Shown here in pieces: positions 26,755 through 32,882 of a stretch of DNA of 53,224 bases; within the stretch, counting starts at the first letter, position 1; the number at the start of each line of letters is the position of its first letter. The stretch is from JAWOJF01 sp046481785 (GTDB lineage Bacteria > Bacteroidota > Ignavibacteria > Ignavibacteriales > Ignavibacteriaceae), in assembly GCA_046481785.1 (NCBI GenBank), contig JAWOJF010000103.1, positions 1-53,224 on the forward strand, read 5' to 3'. A model generated the notes under the pieces. The model searched no databases, was not told the origin of the DNA, and worked only from the letters and a program-made list of their open reading frames with translations. A program made the translations under genes and the position numbers.

Positions 26755-28356
26755 TTGAAAAAAAGCATTATTCTTATTACGGCTGCTCTTTTAACCATAA
26801 AAATAAGTGCCCAGGTGGGCAGTGTAAGCATAAAAACATGGGCGGATGATAAAAAATCGGCTTTTTCCTTCACTTTTGATGATGGTTTTATATCCCATTA
26901 TGAAACTGCAATGCCTGTACTTAACAGCTACGGTTTTAAAGGTACATTTTATGTAATTTCATCGGATCTTACGGAAACTCAGCCAACAATCTGGCGTTAC
27001 GGTACATGGGATCATTTCCGAGAAATTGCTGCAGGCGGACATGAAATAGGCTCACATACTGTTAGTCATCCTGACCTGTCTTCTATACCTGCCGGAGATA
27101 AGTTTACTCCGAATACAATCCATTATGAATTGTATCAGTCAAAAAAGACTATTAAAGAAAAGATTCCCGGCGCAGAAGTATTGACTCTGGCTTATCCCTA
27201 TATTATTCATAATGAAGAAGTAGACAATATAACTGATTCTTATTATGAAGGAGGAAGATCCGGCGAGGACAAATTAAATCCGTCAACTCTTACAAAGAGC
27301 CAGAGATTAGGAATATACTCCAAAAAAGTTCAGTTCAATCTTCCGAGAAATTCACCTGCGGATGACCAGGATGAATGGCTTAATTTTAAGACTTATGTTA
27401 ATAATGCAGTTACCCAGAACAAATGGGGTGCAATTATGATACATGAAGTTTACCCGTTTTCCCAAATTCAATGGGCAATACAGGAAGGCTCATATTATCC
27501 CATGTCTTCTGAATGGCTGACACAGCTTTGTGAATATTTAAAGAACAAATCAGCTACTAATGAGGTTTGGGTTGAAACTGTTGCTAATGTACTTAAATAT
27601 TCAAGAGAAAGGGAATCATTTACATCTTCAATTGTATATCAGTCGGACAGTTTAATAGAAATTCAGACTTCTGATGCTTTAGATGATGAGATTTATGATT
27701 TTCCTCTTACGGCAGATATTGTAGTACCAACAGACTGGGATACTGTAATAGTATCGCAGAACGGTAATACCGAAACAGTTTATGCTCATATAAAGAATGA
27801 ACAAAAAATTATCCGTACTTATGTTATACCGGATAAAGGCAATATCACACTTCAGAAGTATAAAAAAACACCGCCACTTGCAGCTTACAGCATAACCGGA
27901 AAAATTACATATGCAGGCTCTGAGGATGTGCCTTTACAGGGAATAAAAATAGTATTAACGGGAAATCCTTCAACCGATTCTTTGAGCAGCGACAATGACG
28001 GAAATTTTTTATTCGCTGATAAAACTGCAGGAGATTATTCTCTTTCATTTTCCAACTCCAATTCATGGAGTGGAGTAAATGCAACCGATGCACTTGCAGT
28101 ATTACTTTATTTTACCGGCTCATCTGAACTGGATGACCTACAGGTTTTAGCTGCCGATGTTAATAATGACGGCAATATAACGGCCTCTGATGCACTCCAA
28201 ATTCTATTACGTTTTTCAGGCTCTATAAACTCATTCCCTAAACCAGACTGGATTTTCCAGCCTGACTTAATTAATATCAGCCTTAGTGATTCAGATCAAA
28301 ATTTTAATATAAACGCTGTGTTAACCGGGGATGTAAATAAATCATATCATCCATAA
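26755..28356 (+). CDS. Secreted polysaccharide deacetylase (NodB) with dockerin-like tail
   Basis: Signal peptide to Ala-Gln at 19-20. The NodB domain (about 22-270) has the metal triad: Asp42-Asp43 in SFTFDDGF, His101 and His105 in GSHTVSHPDL. It should remove acetyl groups from N-acetylated glycans such as chitin or peptidoglycan, outside the cell. Residues 375-435 form a beta-sandwich of the carboxypeptidase-regulatory type (ITYAGSEDVPLQGIKIVLTG). After that come two dockerin-like units: NATDALAVLLYFTG and the calcium loop DVNNDGNITASDALQILL. No T9SS motif follows. The start is a TTG; the only nearby ATG is out of frame. Confidence 0.85.
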   Translation: MKKSIILITAALLTIKISAQVGSVSIKTWADDKKSAFSFTFDDGFISHYETAMPVLNSYGFKGTFYVISSDLTETQPTIWRYGTWDHFREIAAGGHEIGSHTVSHPDLSSIPAGDKFTPNTIHYELYQSKKTIKEKIPGAEVLTLAYPYIIHNEEVDNITDSYYEGGRSGEDKLNPSTLTKSQRLGIYSKKVQFNLPRNSPADDQDEWLNFKTYVNNAVTQNKWGAIMIHEVYPFSQIQWAIQEGSYYPMSSEWLTQLCEYLKNKSATNEVWVETVANVLKYSRERESFTSSIVYQSDSLIEIQTSDALDDEIYDFPLTADIVVPTDWDTVIVSQNGNTETVYAHIKNEQKIIRTYVIPDKGNITLQKYKKTPPLAAYSITGKITYAGSEDVPLQGIKIVLTGNPSTDSLSSDNDGNFLFADKTAGDYSLSFSNSNSWSGVNATDALAVLLYFTGSSELDDLQVLAADVNNDGNITASDALQILLRFSGSINSFPKPDWIFQPDLINISLSDSDQNFNINAVLTGDVNKSYHP

Positions 28357-28757
28357 CAGTAAGCAAAAATTCCGGTTGCCTAATAGTGAAAACTATATCA
28401 TCTGGTAAAATGTTTTGTGGTTGATAAAAAAAATATTTCCAAAGATATAGATGCAGGTTATTTCAATAGCATTCTTATCATCACGTGTTTAAAACTTCTT
28501 TCCACTATTACTTCACTAATTTACTGGCACAATAAATGCATCTTTATATGTACAATGGGATACATTAACCACATAATTATTTATTATAAAAGGATTTAAG
28601 TTTTAAAAAAGCTTCCGGTATAAAGAAAATTCTTCGTTCGTGCCGAAAATTTTTCATGTATGCCGGGTAGACCATTGTTCTTTCATTTATTGATATGATG
28701 ATACTTATATATCCGTATCAGTTACTAATATATTCATTAATAATACGAGGTGATACT
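28357..28757. other. Intergenic stretch, no gene supported
   Basis: A 60-codon open frame at 28417 is Ile/Tyr-rich with no SD and is not credible. TGATAC and GTATCA (around 28705-28725) form a loose inverted repeat ahead of the next gene. Nothing else is seen. Confidence 0.4.
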
Positions 28758-29282
28758 ATGAGAAATGTCGTGAGCAAACTCAGTGCTATTTTAGTAGCAA
28801 TCTTATTCTTTTCTGCAAGTCTGCTGGCACAAGATCAGACCGGGCAAGAGGAAGAAACCGGACAGGATCAGATTGAACAGGAGACTCAGACAGGACAGCA
28901 GGATCAAACAGAAGATCAGATGGGACAAGATCAGACAACCGAAGAACAGGATCAGACTACAATGGATAATCAGCAGTTTGAATCCTCTGCCCAGCAGTTA
29001 ACAGATAATCTTGCTACTACAATAACATTGACTGATGAACAAAAATCAGATGTTAAAGAAGCTATTTCTGAGTATTACGGCAGAGTAATAGGAACCACAA
29101 GCCAGGAAGGCACCGTTGAAACCACTGGTTCTGTTGAAGAAGCAGATCAATGGTTAAATGATGAAATAGCCGGAATTCTTGATGATGCCCAGCAGGCTCA
29201 GTGGGATGTGGCTAAAGCCGATTTCTGGAATCAGTTAAGAGATAATGTTGCTTCTATGCAGCAAGGTGATGGCAACTATTAA
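28758..29282 (+). CDS. Exported Gln/Asp-rich low-complexity protein
   Basis: 174 residues. Signal peptide ends at LLAQ; the next 55 residues are tandem variants of QDQTGQ/EEQDQT, encoded by near-repeats of GATCAGAC at DNA level. A compact helical domain follows (about 75-174) with TLTDEQKSDVKEAISEYYGRV and a repeated helix ending WDVAKADFWNQLRDNV, reminiscent of periplasmic helical-hairpin proteins, but no family is recognised. The frame opens 21 codons earlier; AGGTG before the ATG at 28758 and the signal peptide fix the start. A strong terminator follows. Confidence 0.75.
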   Translation: MRNVVSKLSAILVAILFFSASLLAQDQTGQEEETGQDQIEQETQTGQQDQTEDQMGQDQTTEEQDQTTMDNQQFESSAQQLTDNLATTITLTDEQKSDVKEAISEYYGRVIGTTSQEGTVETTGSVEEADQWLNDEIAGILDDAQQAQWDVAKADFWNQLRDNVASMQQGDGNY

Positions 29283-29302
29283 GATTGGAAATAGTTAAGT
29301 TC

Positions 29303-29333
29303 AAAGGGTGTTCATCTGAACACCCTTTTTTTT
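29303..29333 (+). terminator. Intrinsic terminator
   Basis: AAAGGGTGTTC and GAACACCCTTT form an eleven-base perfect stem with loop ATCT, followed by a T-run (to 29333). It is 20 bases after the stop of the Gln/Asp-rich protein gene and is the clearest terminator in the window. Confidence 0.9.
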
Positions 29334-29457
29334 CGTTTTTACTTATTAAAATCGGACAAGCCCCTGTTTGTAGAAGCCTTCTTATATCATTCGTTTTGAA
29401 ATTCAGATTTTTTTTAAACTTTTAGGCGGGTTTTAACATATAAGACCTAAGAAAAGA

Positions 29458-29862
29458 TTATTTTTTTTTATTATCCCAATCCAGATCTAACTGACTTAAA
29501 CATGCTTTTACACTTTCTTCCAACATAGAAGACTGGATTGGCTTTAGGAGATATTCGCATGGTTTAAGGTTATATATCTGTACAACTCTTTCAAAGTCCC
29601 TGTATGCGGTAACATAAATAAAAGGAATGTCATGCTTTTCCTGTATTCGGGCAATTGCCTCAATACCGTCAAGTTCCCCTTTTAAATTTATATCTGCTAT
29701 AATAAGAGTAGGCGTTTCTTTGTTTATATACTCAACTAAATCTTCACCACTGCTAACAATTGCTGAAACTATGCAGCCCATATTCTGAAGAGTATTCTTA
29801 AAATCCATTGCGGTTATATACTCATCCTCAGCAATAAGAATCGTTACTTTGCTATTAACCAT
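29458..29862 (-). CDS. Single-domain response regulator
   Basis: 134 residues, receiver only. Asp57 in LIIADINL is the phosphoacceptor, EDE at 12-14 the acidic pocket, Thr85 in YVTAY and Lys107 in LLKPI the other conserved positions. The text 'GELDGIEAI..I' and 'KPIQ...L' is typical of receivers that pair with HisKA_2/HWE kinases. The kinase at 48959 in this window is of that kind but far away, so the link is only possible. A poly-lysine end NKKK closes the protein. No partner gene is adjacent. Confidence 0.85.
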   Translation of the reverse strand: MVNSKVTILIAEDEYITAMDFKNTLQNMGCIVSAIVSSGEDLVEYINKETPTLIIADINLKGELDGIEAIARIQEKHDIPFIYVTAYRDFERVVQIYNLKPCEYLLKPIQSSMLEESVKACLSQLDLDWDNKKK

Positions 29863-30021
29863 AAAGTCTGCTATTGTTCATAATTTCAGTCATTTACACT
29901 TATAACTATTTAATCTACTATAATTATAATAAATTATTATTGTTTCTAATCATAATTTATATACAAAAACTTCTACCATAACAGGCAACTTTATATTAAG
30001 GTAATATTACATTCCCGTTTT
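29863..30021. other. Intergenic upstream region of the receiver gene
   Basis: AT-rich sequence without a palindrome or reading frame. It should contain the promoter of the receiver gene, but no box stands out. A repeat cluster begins at its right end. Confidence 0.4.
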
Positions 30022-30220
30022 AAGAGGCTGTCCCAAAAGTAAGATGAAGAGAATATAATTAAAGACTGAAGAATAGATATTAATTTTATTTATTAACCCC
30101 ATGTTTTAACATGGGGGAGCCTAAAGAACCATAACAGGGGCTTTAGCCCTGAACTGAAGCTATTTCAGGGCTAAAGCCCTATATAATCTTTTCTCATATC
30201 CCGCAGGCTGAAGCCTGGGG
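30022..30220. repeat. Repeat cluster with GAGGCTGTCCC end and REP-like palindromes
   Basis: GAGGCTGTCCCAAAAGT at 30024-30040 is identical, over 17 bases, to the repeat end at 18266. To its right are CCCCATGTT/AACATGGGG (30097-30116), a 16-base inverted pair GGGCTTTAGCCCTGAA (30138-30153) and TTCAGGGCTAAAGCCC (30164-30179), and CAGGCT/AGCCTG (30204-30217). No inverted partner of the left end is found, so the element may be broken. The 470-base interval 29863-30332 holds no gene. Confidence 0.6.
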
Positions 30221-30332
30221 TTGAAAATTCAGATTAGAAGATTTAATAGAAATTTCGTATATTTGTGATTCAGATCAATTAAAAATTGCTAATAGCAACT
30301 TATTTTTGTATTCCTAATTTATAAGAGCAACT

Positions 30333-30488
30333 ATGAAACCGGCAAAGAAAAATATTAAAATCAATATATCGGAGCTGGTCCTTGAAAAGAAGATCTCCAG
30401 GAAAAGTATTCCTGTAGTGCTGAAAGAAATTGCGATGGGCACAATTTCAACAGTTGAACTTCTGAAGGCAATGAGTACCAGAAATTAA
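30333..30488 (+). CDS. Possible 51-residue basic protein
   Basis: ATG-to-TAA frame with a credible helical composition (KINISELVLEKK and VLKEIAMGTISTVELLKAM). Its stop overlaps that of the convergent sulfur-carrier gene by a few bases. There is only a weak SD (AAGAG). No family is recognised. It could be a real small gene or antisense noise to the 3' end of the sulfur-carrier mRNA. Confidence 0.35.
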   Translation: MKPAKKNIKINISELVLEKKISRKSIPVVLKEIAMGTISTVELLKAMSTRN

Positions 30489-30769
30489 TCCTGACTGCCC
30501 CCCGCAATTGTAGGAATAATCTTAATAACATCATCTTCTTTAAGGATCGTATTTTCATCCTGCAGAAATTTTATATCTTCTTCGTTAACATAAACATTAA
30601 CCACACTCCGCAGTCTGCCATTATCCGAATAAATATGTTTACGTAAAGGGAAGAAAGTTTGTGTTAAATTATCCAGAACTTCACCCGCAGTGTTTCCTTC
30701 AATTTTCACAACTCTTGTCCTGCCGGTAAGCTCCAGGAACGGTGACGGAATATATACTATTGTTCTCAT
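30485..30769 (-). CDS. MoaD/ThiS/CysO-like sulfur-carrier protein with a C-terminal tail after GG
   Basis: 94 residues with the ubiquitin-like sulfur-carrier pattern: strand TIVYIPSPFLELTG, helix AGEVLDNLTQTF, then NVYVNEEDI and the end DDVIKIIPTIAGG. Mature carriers end in GG for adenylation and thiocarboxylate formation; here Gly90-Gly91 are followed by Ser-Gln-Asp. In known tailed carriers (for example QbsE) a JAMM protease trims the tail. Its start overlaps the stop of an MPN/JAMM-fold gene by four bases (ATGA), so translation is coupled. Homologues such as CysO serve cysteine synthesis, which fits the cysteine-rich leader upstream. Confidence 0.85.
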   Translation of the reverse strand: MRTIVYIPSPFLELTGRTRVVKIEGNTAGEVLDNLTQTFFPLRKHIYSDNGRLRSVVNVYVNEEDIKFLQDENTILKEDDVIKIIPTIAGGSQD

Positions 30770-31224
30770 ACTGCTATTGCCATTTTATGTGATAAAATAT
30801 TTTCTTCTGTTGTAATAATCTCAATATCCTGGTTAAAAAAGCTTTTCCTGGTTTCGGCAAGTATCCATCCCGATGCCTTAATTTTATTTTCCTTGTTTGA
30901 TACTGCCAGGTATAAAAAACCAGGAAAAGCATACTTAACATCCAACTCACCGGGAGCCAGCCCGCCTGTTCTGGAATAATAAAAACCAATCAATTCAAGG
31001 TTAGTATTTTCGGCTGTTTCTTCTGCTTTCATATATTGCTGTGGTGTGATCAAATACCTGTTTTCTCTTTTTTCGCATTGTTCATTTTCAAGCTCCAGAA
31101 GCGAGTGTATTAAAGTTATTCCATCCGAAGTATAACCTAAAATTGCACCGCAGCTCACATCCGGCAGATTTTTATTAATCTGCTTTTTTAGCTGCTCCAG
31201 ATGTTCCTGTTTTATTTTTACCAT
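30766..31224 (-). CDS. MPN/JAMM-fold protein with lost metal site
   Basis: 152 residues. The fold signature of bacterial JAMM peptidases is clear: CGAILGY, NRYLITPQQYMKAEETAE, LELIGFY and DVKYAFPGFLYLAVSN. The active-site pattern (Glu, H-S-H-P, Ser, Asp) is mostly gone: Val23 replaces Glu, Tyr83 and Arg85 replace the two His, Gly92 replaces Ser; only Asp95 stays. It is therefore unlikely to bind zinc or cut the carrier's tail. It may act as a non-catalytic carrier partner. GGAAG five bases before the ATG at 31224 sets this start over one seven codons upstream. An attenuator precedes it. Confidence 0.75.
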   Translation of the reverse strand: MVKIKQEHLEQLKKQINKNLPDVSCGAILGYTSDGITLIHSLLELENEQCEKRENRYLITPQQYMKAEETAENTNLELIGFYYSRTGGLAPGELDVKYAFPGFLYLAVSNKENKIKASGWILAETRKSFFNQDIEIITTEENILSHKMAIAV

Positions 31225-31243
31225 TTTACTTCCTTTTAAAAAC

Positions 31244-31270
31244 AAAAAACCCTCTGCACAGGCAGAGGGT
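31244..31270 (-). terminator. Intrinsic terminator of the leader (attenuator)
   Basis: On the minus strand ACCCTCTGC and GCAGAGGGT form a nine-base perfect stem with loop CTGT, followed at once by TTTTT. Only 20 bases separate it from the ATG at 31224, and the next gene's SD lies within these. No promoter fits in between, so the MPN/sulfur-carrier mRNA must read through this terminator. Confidence 0.85.
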
Positions 31271-31332
31271 CTATAACAATCTCTTATTTATTTTATTTAT
31301 TTGTTAAAATCCGGGATTGTTCCACTGCCTGC
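31258..31332 (-). promoter_or_regulatory. Alternative antiterminator pairing
   Basis: GCAGGCAG at 31332-31325, inside the leader ORF, can pair with CTGCCTGT at 31265-31258, which is part of the terminator's 5' arm plus loop. The two structures exclude each other. The upstream strand is about ten bases after the last Cys codon, so ribosome position decides which helix forms. The complementarity is seen; function is inferred. Confidence 0.65.
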
Positions 31333-31392
31333 TATTATGCCGCACATGCACATAGAACAACAACACATTGATATATTCCGGGTTTCTAACAT
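31297..31392 (-). CDS. Cysteine-rich leader peptide
   Basis: A 31-residue reading frame whose core is MCCCSMCMCG: residues 9-17 hold five Cys, three Met and one Ser, that is, only sulfur amino acids and the cysteine precursor serine. It ends 27 bases before an intrinsic terminator. The ATG at 31392 is chosen because one ten codons upstream (31422) falls on the promoter's expected start site; initiation at the internal ATG at 31368 is also possible. A ribosome stalled at the Cys run for lack of Cys-tRNA would leave the antiterminator strand free. It is best read as a regulatory peptide, although a metal-binding peptide cannot be excluded. Confidence 0.7.
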   Translation of the reverse strand: MLETRNISMCCCSMCMCGIIAGSGTIPDFNK

Positions 31393-31425
31393 TTTTATTT
31401 CTATTCCAAATAAATTCAACATTAA

Positions 31426-31452
31426 AGTATATAATGAAAAAGAAATTGTCAA
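31426..31452 (-). promoter_or_regulatory. Candidate promoter of the leader and sulfur-carrier operon
   Basis: TTGACA (31452-31447) and TATACT (31431-31426) stand 15 bases apart on the minus strand; the second also fits loosely the Bacteroidota TAnnTTTG box as TACTTTAA. It lies between the GT4 gene and the leader peptide and gives the operon its own start. Confidence 0.45.
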
Positions 31453-31486
31453 GTATTTTCATCAAAATGTAATGCCAAACAAAGTA

Positions 31487-32650
31487 TTAGGCCGCTTTTT
31501 TATGATCTGAATAATACTCATCAATAATTTTAATATAGCTGTTAAATAACTCATTAAAAATATTATCCCAGGATAATGTTTGGGCATAATTAAAGGCTTT
31601 CTCAGCTATTTTTTTTCTTAGTTCCTCATGATCCAGAAGAAGATTTATTTTTTCGGCAAGGCTGGCTGCATCCCGCGGTTCAGCAATCAATCCGTTTACA
31701 CCATCATTAATAACGCCGTATGCGCCCCCCTCCCGGGCGCATACCGGCGGAATTCCTGAAGCCATTGCTTCAACAGTTACATTACCAAACGTTTCAGTTG
31801 TTGATGGGAAAACAAATATATCGCTTGAAGCATATGCGGACGAAAGAGCCTGTCCTCCCTGGTAGCCAAGAAACAATGCCTTCGGCATCATTTTTTCAAG
31901 CTCCGGGCGTACCGGCCCGTCTCCGGCAAGCACAAATACAGTATCATTCCTCTGCTCATTTATAATTTTATATGCATCAGCAAGCGTTTGAAGATCTTTT
32001 TCCCATACAAGCCTTCCTGCAAAAAGCAGGGCATATTTGCCTTCAATATCCAGTCCCCTCTTCCATTCCGCTGAGTAATGCTTTTTATTAAATACATTTG
32101 TGTCAACTCCATGAGGAAGTAAATACAAATTATTGATCCCGTTCTCCTGAAGTTCATCTATGATTGGTTTTGAAGGAACGTAAATACATTCACATTTATT
32201 ATATATGCTTCTGAAATAGTTCCAGCTAAATGTTTGTAAAGCTTTTATTTTATAGTACCGTGCATAACTGGCAAAATGTGTGTGATATGTTGCTACAACA
32301 GGTATTTTATATTTTAATCCAAACTTAACTGCAGCAAAACCAAGCGGACAGGGGCTATTAATATGTATTATGTCGGGGTTAAACTCTTTTAAAGTTTGCT
32401 CAAAATGTTTGTAGCCCGGAACAGCAAAACGATATTCCTTATAAAGAGGAAAAGTTACAGAAGGAACTCTGTACATTTTAGAAGGCTGCTCTTCCACCCC
32501 GGGAATAATAGCAGAAAAAAATATATTCTCAATATTATTTTTATTCAAACCTTCAATCAATTTGTAAAGTACACGTGTAACACCATCATGCCCGGGCTTC
32601 ATTGAGCCGGCAAAGTATGCTGCTCTTAAAGGCCTTTTATTTTGTAACAT
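31487..32650 (-). CDS. Family-4 glycosyltransferase
   Basis: A GT-B fold retaining glycosyltransferase of GT4. The N-terminal half has MKPGHDGVTRVLYKLIEGL and HINSPCPLGFAAVKF; the C-terminal nucleotide-sugar site has LLFAGRLVWEKDLQTL and the E-x7-E motif in PSTTETFGNVTVEAMASGIPPV. Relatives transfer mannose or glucose to lipids or glycans, but donor and acceptor are not readable. The ATG at 32650 has AGGG at SD distance; one seven codons upstream is weaker. The divergent neighbour is a glycosidase-like gene, so the pair may build and trim the same glycan. Confidence 0.85.
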   Translation of the reverse strand: MLQNKRPLRAAYFAGSMKPGHDGVTRVLYKLIEGLNKNNIENIFFSAIIPGVEEQPSKMYRVPSVTFPLYKEYRFAVPGYKHFEQTLKEFNPDIIHINSPCPLGFAAVKFGLKYKIPVVATYHTHFASYARYYKIKALQTFSWNYFRSIYNKCECIYVPSKPIIDELQENGINNLYLLPHGVDTNVFNKKHYSAEWKRGLDIEGKYALLFAGRLVWEKDLQTLADAYKIINEQRNDTVFVLAGDGPVRPELEKMMPKALFLGYQGGQALSSAYASSDIFVFPSTTETFGNVTVEAMASGIPPVCAREGGAYGVINDGVNGLIAEPRDAASLAEKINLLLDHEELRKKIAEKAFNYAQTLSWDNIFNELFNSYIKIIDEYYSDHKKAA

Positions 32651-32882
32651 ATTATGCCCTGTTGTTTTCATTCTTTTAGATAGTGCATTTATATAATTTG
32701 TTCCTTCCGCTCATCACAATGTTTTGTTCTTCCCGCTTAAAAACTGCAATAAAAATGCAACTAAGCTTAGTAAAAAACAGGCTGCAGAAATCATTTTATG
32801 CCTCCTTTTGGATTTTTTAACAGATATTTGCTGCAAAAGTAATAAGCGGTTGTAATTACATTATTACGGCATTATTATCATA

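Noticed and set aside
28417..28599. A 60-codon frame after the deacetylase gene
   Set aside because: GTG or weak start, no SD, composition like AT-rich noncoding DNA.
30097..30217. Possible CRISPR-like array
   Set aside because: The palindromes differ from each other and have no equal-length spacers.
30485..31224. Phage- or ubiquitin-like conjugation defence pair (E1/E2/JAB type)
   Set aside because: No E1 or E2 gene is adjacent and the cysteine leader points to sulfur metabolism.
31301..31510. Plus-strand frame of 69 codons over the leader
   Set aside because: It is antisense to the Cys-rich leader and overlaps the GT4 end; the minus strand has promoter, uORF and terminator in logical order.
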